NCBI GenBank assembly: GCA_037074765.1
Contig: JBAMDO010000055.1
Coordinates: 124,001-188,000, forward strand
Reading direction: 5' to 3'
Source of the DNA: Mansonella perstans
Taxonomy: Eukaryota > Nematoda > Chromadorea > Rhabditida > Onchocercidae
DNA length: 64,000 bases
Of this stretch, positions 53,992 through 64,000 are shown in pieces (the stretch's first letter is position 1; every line of letters starts with the position of its first letter). Under the pieces are notes generated by a model that saw only the letters and a program-made list of their open reading frames with translations, was not told the DNA's origin and did not search any database. Made by a program: the position numbers and the translations under genes.

Positions 53992-56752
53992 ATGAGTATA
54001 ACGAGTCAAGCTAGATTTTTGCTAGCTGAGCTAATTCGATCAGTACCAAATTCTTTATCATTTGGAAAACGTGGTTCGCACAATCTATGGTATCCTGATG
54101 CCAAATTTATGCGTGAATTTAAGGTCATCTTATTTTAAAAAAAAAGGATTTAGGAAGAAGGTTGCGAGATATGTTGTGAGCTGAATAGTTTTTTTCGACT
54201 TCATTTTAATTGGAAAAAAAAAATATTTCCTGAATTTAGTTCAGATTTGTTTGGTATAAGTTTAGAATTTTTGCAGGAAATTAAAATTTTAACACCTTAG
54301 ATCTTCATTTGTTGGATTCATTTTTCAGAAAGCAAGTGTCGTTGGACGGGTATGGATGCCAAAACCAACAGAGTATGAAAAGAATGTTGGAATTGATAAA
54401 GTGTTTGAAAAATTAAGTTCAGAGCCGGTTCTATCTGACCTGCTTGAAATGCATGAAAAGCCACTGCATTACTACTCACTGAATTTTGGGCCACAGCATC
54501 CAGCAGCACATGGTGTTCTTCGTCTCGTGCTTGAACTGGACAATGAAGTATCATTGAGATTTCAATTTAAGATGAAATAAATTTGTTGGGCATTCCTATG
54601 ATTCTGTACATCTATATTAATTCTCTCAGGAACAATCTTTTACTTATTCGAAGAAGTATTTTGTTCTTGGGCAATTTAAGCTGTGACTCACTACATCTTG
54701 AATATATTCATATTCAGAATTTTAACACGACATATCTTTTGTTTTCAGATAGTAATGAAAGCAACTCCACATATTGGTCTTTTACATCGTGGCACAGAAA
54801 AACTGATCGAATACAAGACTTATACACAAGCAGTACCGTATTTCGATCGCTTGGATTACGTATCGATGATGTGTAACGAAACAGCATTTGCACTTGCTGT
54901 TGAGAAATTATTAGGAATTGATATTCCGCCAAGAGCTAAATTTATCAGAAGTTTATTTTTATTTTAAGACTACCACTTTTTTTAAAATCCTGCTTAATAA
55001 ATAATATTATAGTCTGATTTAGTTTTCATTCTGCTCGCAGGTTCCTCAGACATCTTCGTTTGATAATGCTAAAACTCAGTGTTCACTTAAGTCTTGCTTT
55101 TAGATTTCCTCAGTTCAAAATATCGTTTGACTTGAAATCGTGATATGCATGTATATTAATTAATATGTATCCATATTCTGTTAATGAGATTATCTGATGT
55201 TTTTCAACATTGTTGACACCGTTATTTAAATTAATTGTTATGATAATAATCAGATGGTATTATTTGCAGCCCTGATGAATGAGTTGACTCGTATACAGAA
55301 TCATTTGATGGGTGTTACGACGCATGCTTTGGATATTGGTGCAATGACTCCTTTGTTTTGGATGTTTGAGGAACGTGAAAAAATGTTTGAGTTCACGTAA
55401 GCCAAAATGAATTATTTTTAATTTTAACCTTGTTTATTGGCTCCTGAGATATTTCTGGCTTCGGAGAATTCAGAGATTGAAATTTCAGTTATAGAAGATT
55501 GTGGGGCAGTTTCTTGCTTTCGTAATGCACGTTGTGGAAAAATAGATAATCCGGTGAGCATGAATTTTCTGCAGTCGGTTTTAGTGCAAAAAAACAATTT
55601 TTATATATAACATCCTAATAATTTTTCATTTCAGTGAGCGGGCTTGCGGAGCCAGAATGCATTCAAATTATGTGCGTCCAGGAGGTGTTGCATGGGATTT
55701 ACCACTCGGTTGGATGGATGATGTGTATGATTGGGCATTACGGTTTCCGCAGAGACTGGATATGATGGAAGATCTGTTAACAGACAACCGCATTTTCCTG
55801 GTAATTTTGTTTTGTACTGTAGGAGAATTGATATTTCATGGATGATCTACAATATGACCGAGTTAGCATTTGAATCATAAAAATAAGATTTGTTGCTGCT
55901 TGATTTCTTGTTTATATTTAGGCAAGAACCGTAGATATAGGACTTGTTAGAGCGGAAGATGCCTTGCTTTGGGGCTTTTCTGGTGTTATGCTTCGAGGAT
56001 CCGGTATTAAATGGGATATACGTAAAACACAACCTTATGATGCGTATGATCAAGTGGATTTCGATGTCCCTGTTGGTGTAAAAGGAGATTGCTACGATAG
56101 GTAAATGTATCCAGTATATTTGACATTCTAAATGTGTTATATATCATATTTTTTTATTGTTATTGTTGCAGATATTTAATAAGAATGGAAGAAATGCGTG
56201 AAAGTTTGAAAATCATTTATGAATGTTTAAATAAGATGCCTCCTGGTGAAATTAAAGTTGACGATCATAAAGTAGTCCCTCCCAAACGTGTCGAAATGAA
56301 GGCAAGTTTAATTAGCTTTTGTTAGAATTTAGAACACAAAGTTTTGCTTTAGTTGCGCCGAGATCAGTCAGTGAATTAATTTATAATTGTGCCAATGAAT
56401 ATATCATAATGTTTCAGCAAAATATGGAATCACTGATTCACCACTTCAAATATTACACCGAAGGTTATCAGGTACCACCGGGTGCTACATATGTCCCGAT
56501 CGAAGCTCCCAAAGGAGAATTTGGTGTTTATTTAGTATCACAAGGGGAATCAAGACCTTATCGATGTTTCGCTCGATCACCTGGGTAATTTTTTTTAATG
56601 TCTTTATTAAGTATATTTGTGGTGCTTATTTTTGGATTTTCAGATTTCCACATCTCGCTGCAATTAATGATATATGCCATATGTCCTTGTTGTCCGATGT
56701 TGTGGCGGTTATTGGTACTTTAGACCTTGTTTTCGGAGAAATCGATCGATAA
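53992..56752 (+). CDS. gas-1: NDUFS2, 49-kDa subunit of mitochondrial complex I
   Basis: Nine exons: 53992-54123, 54329-54547, 54749-54950, 55270-55396, 55635-55800, 55922-56100, 56172-56301, 56418-56584, 56644-56752. They join in frame to 476 residues, about the usual length. The first ~40 residues (Arg, Ser, Leu, few acids) look like a mitochondrial import signal. The core is highly conserved: [14 protein letters not shown] at 96-109, [19 protein letters not shown] at 124-142, [13 protein letters not shown] and the C-terminal VFGEIDR. The quinone-site residues equal to bovine H59 and Y108 are present as H105 and Y154. The subunit forms the ubiquinone-reduction site with NDUFS7 in the matrix arm. 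Intron 7 uses a GC donor (AAG|gcaagt). The start is the first ATG and follows an acceptor-like attacag. Assignment to GAS-1 rather than a paralogue is probable, not proven. Confidence 0.95.
56302..56417 (+). other. GC-AG intron 7 of NDUFS2
   Basis: Donor ATGAAG|gcaagt and acceptor tttcag|CAA join VPPKRVEMK to [11 protein letters not shown], a junction fixed by family conservation. No GT alternative keeps this reading. Confidence 0.9.
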
Positions 56753-58291
56753 TTGGATTTTTCTAAAAAACTATGTCAAAATTTTTCTTTTTTATTATCA
56801 TTGAGCGAATTTCCTTCCAGCTGATGCTGACGATAAATTAGTAAAAAGAATGATCATGCATTAAATGCAGTCGTGACTGTTTACGGGAAAGTAATGCATA
56901 ACAGTTATAGGGACAGAAAGATAAAACAGCTACATAAAAAAGCTAGGATGTTATAATACTTTGATTCTGCAGCGTTGCTGAAAATGGTTAACTGCTTGAT
57001 TTTGAAAAAAAGGAAAAAGAAGAAGTGGAACAATTTTTAACATGCTAAAGTAGCAAAATGCTTGATGGTGAATCAATTATTGGAAAAATTAGAAAGGTTG
57101 TTTATTTTATACCAATTAAATTGTAAAAGTGTCGAAGTAAGCTTCAAGTCGTCAGTCACATCCTGTAGATTATTAGTAGTTAGACTAACATTTGGATGAC
57201 CATATTTGCTCTTTCATTTCTCTGGTTTTTTATGATGTATTTTTTAAATATATTTTGGTGGACCTTTTGGTGTTCATAAATTTTTTTTTCAACTCACTTT
57301 GTGAACTCTCATTGTATAATAAATTGTATAATAAGCAACTGTGTACTTATTCTATTCGTTATTTGCAGCTAATTTGTCAGTTACATTATTTCTAATCCTA
57401 ACAGTTAGATTGCCATTTGCCTTTCTTGTTTTTGTTAAGAGAAAGTGTAATTTTACTTGAATATGAATAATTATTTCCAAAATTAGGTTATTATGCTATA
57501 AAGGGTCTAGTTTTGCTTTAATTTATCTCTGTTTTCAATTATGAACATTTCAACAACCACTGATAGTTTCAACCATAATAAGTTCCATTATAATACTCTT
57601 TTTGCGCAATGCTCAACATTAATCTTCTATGCTGCTGTTTGTTTATTAAATTACCTCTTCTTTGTATGATTGTGGTGTTTCATTAATAGTGTATGATTTG
57701 ACCACATTAGCGAAAAAATTATTATACAGCAACTATGCAGCATTGTTTCTTATGTGACACTTTCAGTGGGTTTTTTCCAATTTGTACATAAGGTTAATTT
57801 GAAATATTTCTTTGATAATTTATAGATGTAACATTTATCAAATAGACGTTAATTTTAATTTATGCAATCTGAAAAGAATATCCATTTTCGGTTTTCAAAT
57901 CTCTTTAATGCTTTCAGTTCCATATCGTGTTTTTGTTCGGTTAATTCATTTTTATGATAAATATGATAAATGAAAAGTAAAGGATAATCTAATGCATAGG
58001 TTTAAACTTTGGATATTATTATCTGTAAAATGTATTAAATTTTCTGTGCAGTCATTTTAATGCCTAGACAATTTCTTTAGTTGTCATGCTTAATTAGTGA
58101 AATTCTTGTCAAGATTTGAGCAAATATTTTTTCAAGGGAACGAAGTTTGAAGCGGTACTTTTCCAAAAAAATGAAGTTTGAACTTTTACATATCATAAAG
58201 CTCTGTAAATGTCTACTTGTGTAACTATTTTTTATCTGTGTAGCAGTTTTATTTAATAGAAAAATTTTCTTTTTCTAGAAGAATCGCAATA
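56753..58291. other. Intergenic DNA
   Basis: About 1.5 kb between NDUFS2 and the PX gene. The gap is too wide for a typical nematode operon. It ends with tttctag 13 bases before the PX start codon, a likely spliced-leader acceptor or the end of a 5' UTR intron. No other gene recognised. Confidence 0.6.
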
Positions 58292-60155
58292 ATGCCGTTA
58301 TTACTCAGCGATGCAAACTCTTGTAGCAACGACTTGGGTCGCATTCTTTATGCAAATCCGAGCGAATGGAATGTTCATATGAATGTTGTTGATACGAGCA
58401 CTTTATCGAATTTCTTCACTTCTCATACCGAATATCAAATGTCACTTTGTGTAAGTTTTTTTTTTTTTTTTTTGACACAGTTTTACTTAACAGAAATTGC
58501 TTAGGACAATTGCTGTGTTAAATGATGCAATAATATAAATTGTATACGAAACTTATCTGTTTCGAATAGAATTTTTGGATTTGTAGTGATGATTTTCTTC
58601 CTCTCTGGTTCCATAGTTACTGAACAGGAAATTCTAATGAATACTGAAAGATTGTGGTTAGACGTAAACGAGAAGCTGCTTCTGATAGTGAGAGCATGAT
58701 TGAGATTAAGAGAAATAATCTGTTGAGATGAATCAGTAAGAAGAATTAAGTGACGATGAGTTAAATACCTCACTAGCTTGTTTTCTGCTTTACCCTGATG
58801 TTCAACATTTGTGGGATTGTTTGCAATGTTTTTAAGCTATGGTAAGAGGATAATACACTGCCTTTCATTTGTTGCAGTTATCCTTTGATCATTTTTCTCA
58901 TTAATTATCTATCAGCTTATTTTGCAGGCGATACCTTCTAATTCTCTTGCAACAGATATTCGATTTTTCGATATGTGGACACGCTTTAGAGATGTGAAAC
59001 GTCTCTGGGAACAGTTGGCTGACTTACACAAAAAGGTATGACTTTCGAGTTTTCCTGACGCTCTAGTAATAGTGTCACCTTGCAAGTGCCAATGTTTCTC
59101 AGTATCTAATTTTAGTTTCTATTGCATGATGTTTTATTCAGCTTGCAGTTTACTGTTTCATATGTTTTTTGATTTCTTTCAATAACATGCATAAAATAAA
59201 CTTTCCGATACCAAAATAAAAAAACATGCTGTTTTATATGTTTTAGATAGAAACAGCAGTCTGAAACCTTATTTTTTTTCAGTTACATCTGCATGGTTCA
59301 TTCCCGCAGTTTGCAGAAGGAGTTATTTTCGGAAACCAAAGTGCTCAAATTGTGGGCGAAAGAACGTCATCAATAACAACGTTCTTAAATTACGTACTTG
59401 CTCACCCAGTGCTCCGACAAAGCAAAGTTTTGCAAGATTACTTTGAGGTTAGCCTTTTTATGGGATTTCCCTACAGTCAAAGTTAAATTTTGTCCGTAAT
59501 ATTTTGATAGCTGGAGAAAAATATAGTACAGGAAGGCATAGCTACAAGCAGGCGTCTTCCGAATGATGTGAAACCATCACTTTTATAAAACAGGACAACA
59601 CTTGTTGCGCTTAAATCGCACTTCATATCATATTTTGGTAATAGTGGACTAGGACTATAGTCACTTTGATGTTGTTTGCTTGATCGGCTAAATTCCAGGT
59701 TTTTGCAAGAATTCTTCAATAATATTTTGTAGAAAGCACAAGAGATTTCAAAGCCGTTGAACAATAAAGATGTGTTGGATCCAATGCGACAGTTTCATGC
59801 AAACGAAGATTCAGCGGGGATATCGTTTGGAGCTAATATGGTTCATGTTTCAAAATATAAGGGACAGGATCCCAGATTGCTGTTTATATCTGAATCTGAA
59901 AATCTACGATCGACTGAACTTTTTGAACCAACTGCACAAACTCCAGCAACAACGCTCAGAATCTCAAATCCCATGATAAATGTGCAGGAGAATAGCGCTA
60001 CAATGTCATCTAGGAATAATATATCGGACTTGACGAGTGAGACAGCTACCTCACAGTCGTACACTTGCCCTACTTATTACTGTGTTACACTATCGCAACC
60101 ACCACAGTTTACCGAATTACCCGGAGCCAGCGATGATCCATTGCAACGTGAATAA
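58292..60155 (+). CDS. PX-domain protein, SNX15/RPS6KC1-like
   Basis: Four exons: 58292-58450, 58928-59035, 59283-59447, 59733-60155; all phase 0, 284 residues. The PX (phox) domain spans about residues 25-146. Its marks are the RF pair at 72-73 (WTRFRDVKRLWEQL), which takes the place of the RY/RF phosphoinositide contact, FPQFAEGVIFGNQSAQIVGER in the middle, and the closing helix LAHPVLRQSKVLQDYF. The layout FP..VFG..ER resembles SNX15 and RPS6KC1. PX domains bind phosphatidylinositol 3-phosphate on endosomes, so an endosomal sorting role is inferred. The C-terminal ~135 residues are Ser/Thr-rich, apparently disordered and unrecognised; no kinase or MIT domain is seen in them. An acceptor tttctag precedes the ATG by 13 bases. 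AATAAA at 60704 suggests a 3' UTR of about 550 nt. Confidence 0.85.
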
Positions 60156-60620
60156 TCTAATTCCAACTAAGCTGTGTTCTTTTCCATTCACTTCGGAGTG
60201 ATTACTTTCTTGTGTTAGAAGATATATGTATGCTTGTAAATAATTCAAATAATTAAGAAAAATTATTGATGTAATCTATACAGTAATTTTAGTATTTGTT
60301 AGACTGAAGCCAGAAAGATAGAATTGAAATTATAAAATGAGAAAGCAATGAGAAATCAGTGGCTCACTTTTATGGACTGTTTCTTTTTCTTTTGACGTGA
60401 TTTCGCAGTACGTATAGTTGATTAACTGTTTTAAACAATCATGTTTGATCAATTGATATTTACCGTTTTTTTTTGTTTACTTGTTTTTCTGTTATTTTAG
60501 GAACCAAACTAGTTTTTTATTGCAAATAATTTAGTATTTCATTTTACATCTACTGTCTCTTTTTGCTTTTGTTAGCTACTTTCCCGTATTTTCTGTATTA
60601 TAAGATTAGAGTATGTTTTC

Positions 60621-60652
<32 letters not shown>

Positions 60653-63600
60653 CCCAAGTTCATAAGGGACCTAAATATGCAATTATTTGAATGATTGTTA
60701 CTCAATAAATTCGTACGAATTATAGTATTTTTCTCTATACTTTTCTACTGAAATTGTGATGCATGCTTCCAAAAAGTTTCTCAGGAACAACAAAACACTT
60801 TTACTGTTTGTATGTACATTTATTCTTTTTTCTAGTTTTTATGCTATTCATTTGCCTTATAAGGCAGTAAAATGAAATCAGTGAGTTAATAAGAAAAAAG
60901 TGTTCATGAAATTTCAAACGCCTGGAAGAGATAGATATCCAGGAACTATTGTTACCTAAGAAAAATAATGATTTAGTTCTTGAAAGATATATTGTTACAG
61001 TTTAAAACTATCATCATATCCAAATAATTGTTGATATCTGTACCTCATGTAAACATATCTTGTAATCACCATCAGTAGTTGCATTTGTTTTAACTGCCAT
61101 TCCAAATATTATCAATTTATAATGTGAATCCCATGATTGCATAAATTTCATTTCGTATTCAACATGTTATTTTAATCATCTTTTTGAATATCGAAGATGC
61201 TTAATTAAAATTTTTATCATTAAGCTAATTTTAAATAATTCTGAAGTTAATTCTAAATACTATTATTTGCTAACCGAAAGTTACATATATTACTTTCTCC
61301 ATTTTTTAAATATGGAAATCTTTCAGGGAAATTTACTCATTCCTGATTTGTTTTGTGTAATTGAACGACACCAAAATCTTTGCATTTATTCCACCGTCCA
61401 TTCGCTGCTTCACTTTAGGCTATTTAGCTTGTTAAGCTCGGCTACGTTGATACTGTACCATTAATTGAACGAAACCTAATTTGTCAGAGTTTACAAAATA
61501 ACTAATAAAAACACTAATTTGTTATTAAAATGCTTAAAACAAACAGATTAATCAACGTTGGGAAATTGCAAAAGCATTAAGATAGATTCATGAATGACTC
61601 TTTTGAAATGCGATCGATCACGGCATCATTCCGGTATCAATAAGTGGCAATTTTCTGCAGTGGTATGAAACATCCATTCAACAAAATTCAGTGATATATG
61701 TGTCACAGAAAGAGATGTCACCAGCGATAGATAGATTAATTCTTAGGTCATCTTGCTAATTAGACCACCCATGATGTGAGTTTTGCATCATATCTATCAA
61801 AAATCAAAGTAACAAAAGGCCGAAAAGTGTTTGCACTTTCAGAAACAAAATCAATGAAATTTACTTAACTTTATATCAGAAACTGAACTGAATACAAGTA
61901 AAATACATTGAATTTTCCTTTTTTTTTTTGAAAATCTGATGAATAGTTGTAATTGCATTACAGTGCACAAACCGTCACCAAAAAGATAAACCCTTATGCA
62001 CTGGCAAAATTGGTACAAGATTATTCAAATACTGGTGTTGAACATGGTGATTTATGGATTGAGGAAAATGCCAACTAGAAATGAGAAAAAAATCGACAGA
62101 TGAAAATACTGTATCACCGGTTCTGCAGTATGGAAAATAAATTTATCACGAAAGGAAATTATGAAGTTCATTATAACGAATGAACTGAAAAAAGTGCTGA
62201 ATATCTGAATAATAAGGTTCTTTTTTTATCTTTCACAATTCGGAGATTCGGAGTATCTGATAAATGATTTCTTAAAACTGCCAAATCATTAAAGACAGGA
62301 ATATACATCACCAAGTTCGACTACTTTCACAAAATACCACCATACAATGGAGAAGATTGTGACCCAATTCAAGAAAAGCTTTAAATAAATTGAACAAGAA
62401 GTGGATTTTGGAAGTAGTAATATCACTAGTAAGATATATAAATCAAACAATTTGCAAATTCTTCAAAGTAAATTGAACCGAACTATGACCTTTTAAATAT
62501 GCAGAACCGGAGAGAAGCAGAAATGATTCCAAAACAAAATGTAATGATTACAGACAGAATAACTTGGTTAGTACAGCAGCATTTTATCATAAAACAAGGC
62601 ATTTAAAATCGCTGAAAATATTTCTATTTTGCAAAACAAATTGAGTGAATACACCACATCCCGAAAAGACCCCTGAAGTGAACATTACAAAAGTGGAAAT
62701 ACCAGTGTGAACTGGCCAAAGTGCTATAAAGAAGGTGAAAAAGACAAGTGAATAGTAAAAGAAAATACTGAGCTCGAAATTGGCAAATAAAAAAACTTCG
62801 CAACAAAGCTTAGAGATGATAACAACGAATATAAACATTGATTGATTCAATCATTCCGGGAAAGTATTTTTCTTACAGCGATATTTCTCGTAACACAACC
62901 AATAAAATGATAAAGATAAGCGTAGAAAAGAGAAAATATCATTTGAGGAAATTACGAAATTGTACAAAATGTATAATTTGATATTTCGGATTGTAGCATC
63001 CTGAGATGCAGAAAGCAAGACTTTTATAATTAAGGAATTGATGTTATATTCGTGCTATTGAATTTCAAATGTAACAACGAACAATAATTGACCTGGTGAA
63101 GATAATATTAGTATTCAAGTTTGAATTTAATTGATTTTAAGTATAAGTTTGAGTTTTAATAATTTCACCGAATTTTTCCCTTTCCATCCCGTGAATTTCA
63201 TTCTATCTTTAGACAGTCCTTATATTTTCCTGACATCTTCAAAAAACAGAAAAACGGAAAAGGAATTTACCACACACTACAAAACTACATAACACTGACC
63301 CTTACTGCGATAAAATTCAGCGTTATTGTGGTTTTACAATGCATATCCAATCCCGTAATTTAAAAAGTAAGCACAGGGTAAATAAAAACGAAATGAAAGT
63401 TTCATGCTTTATCGGGAGAAATTAAATATGTTCTTTGGGAAAAAGCTATTTGGAATAAAACTTCGCAAGGATGACTTTAGTCGATCAAAAAGATAGGAAT
63501 TTCTAAAATTCCTTCGCCAGGTAGGAAAAAATGAAGAATGTAATTACCACAAAGGCAAGGAAGGCGATAAAATTATTTCTGAGAAAGAATTAGAAGAGCT

Positions 63601-64000
63601 AAAAAAAAGAAACGAACAAAAGGCACTTCAGATCTTCAAAGGTACAGAAATAAAACGTTAAGTATAAAGTATAAATAAGTACAACCAATTTAAGTGGGCC
63701 ATCATGGAGCAAAATGATTGCAAACCAATAAGTGATATCAAAAATAGTTTTCTAAAGTGACAACAACAATACAACACAAAAGTTCAGAAGAAACAGAAGT
63801 AGATTCTATAAAATTTCAAAATTTGATCAAAAACAGAACTTTCAACAAAAACTGACAATAGAAAAAGGCTTCTGGGAAAAGGCGTATCTTAATAAAACGT
63901 TCTATGAAATATTTAAAACATATAATTCCCCTCCACAAAAAAAGGAAAATTGAATCGGACAAAAATTTTACAAGTATTACGAGTGAAAAATTAACCAGCT
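60156..64000. other. 3' flank of the PX gene, then AT-rich DNA with decayed coding-like stretches
   Basis: The first ~560 bp are probably 3' UTR up to AATAAA at 60704, including a long T run near 60620-60645. From about 61980 to the end, plus-strand translations show repeated protein-like pieces broken by stops and frame changes. Two of these are listed separately. No intact gene was found. Confidence 0.5.
63428..63661 (+). pseudogene. Decayed reading frame with one in-frame stop
   Basis: From the ATG at 63428 to TAA at 63659-63661 one frame of 78 codons is open except for a TAG at 63494. After that stop it reads EFLKFLRQVGKNEECNYHKG, then a charged helical stretch (KELEELKKRNEQKALQIFKG). 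This is more protein-like than neighbouring frames. The family is not recognised. It could be a dead nematode gene, an element remnant or an old Wolbachia insertion; no evidence separates these. Confidence 0.3.

Noticed and set aside
53992..60155. Operon of NDUFS2 and the PX gene
   Set aside because: The gap is about 1.5 kb, far wider than typical nematode operon spacing, and no SL2-type spacer signal can be shown.

Overview
The window is AT-rich nuclear DNA from a nematode, most likely a parasitic clade III (filarial-type) species, though the exact species cannot be read from sequence alone. The evidence is a Clc-like membrane protein and a ground-like (Hedgehog-related) secreted protein, both nematode-specific families. 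Small exons, worm-style TTTCAG acceptors and acceptor-like sites just upstream of several start codons (probable spliced-leader sites) agree with this. No bacterial, viral or CRISPR feature was found.

Layout. 684-1950 (+): 3' end of a Clc-like gene. 8121-16493 (+): complete 11-exon Cys-loop ligand-gated chloride channel subunit of the amine-gated type. 23260-29428 (+): complete EGL-9, the HIF prolyl hydroxylase. 31497-34894 (+): unknown secreted protein. 36811-40724 (-): complete MFSD10-like transporter. 43707-46639 (+): secreted ground-like domain protein. 48107-50415 (-): unknown basic, probably nuclear protein, with a possible small gene nested antisense in its second intron (49760-49984). 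51499-52044: 30/34-bp tandem array. 52540-52720: three 64-bp repeats. 53992-56752 (+): complete NDUFS2/GAS-1, the 49-kDa subunit of complex I. 58292-60155 (+): PX-domain (SNX15/RPS6KC1-like) protein. The rest is AT-rich intergenic DNA, with some decayed coding-like sequence near 62-64 kb.

All exon chains were joined by hand and checked for phase. Every complete gene closes in frame, which is strong support for the models. The genes are not an operon: spacings are large and strands are mixed. Functionally they are mostly unrelated. EGL-9 (oxygen sensing) and NDUFS2 (oxygen consumption) are both oxygen-linked, but nothing here shows co-regulation.

The most interesting signal is splicing. Three introns need a GC donor and one needs a GA donor for the frame to hold. 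Three of these four are in the chloride channel gene. About 56 introns were modelled in total.
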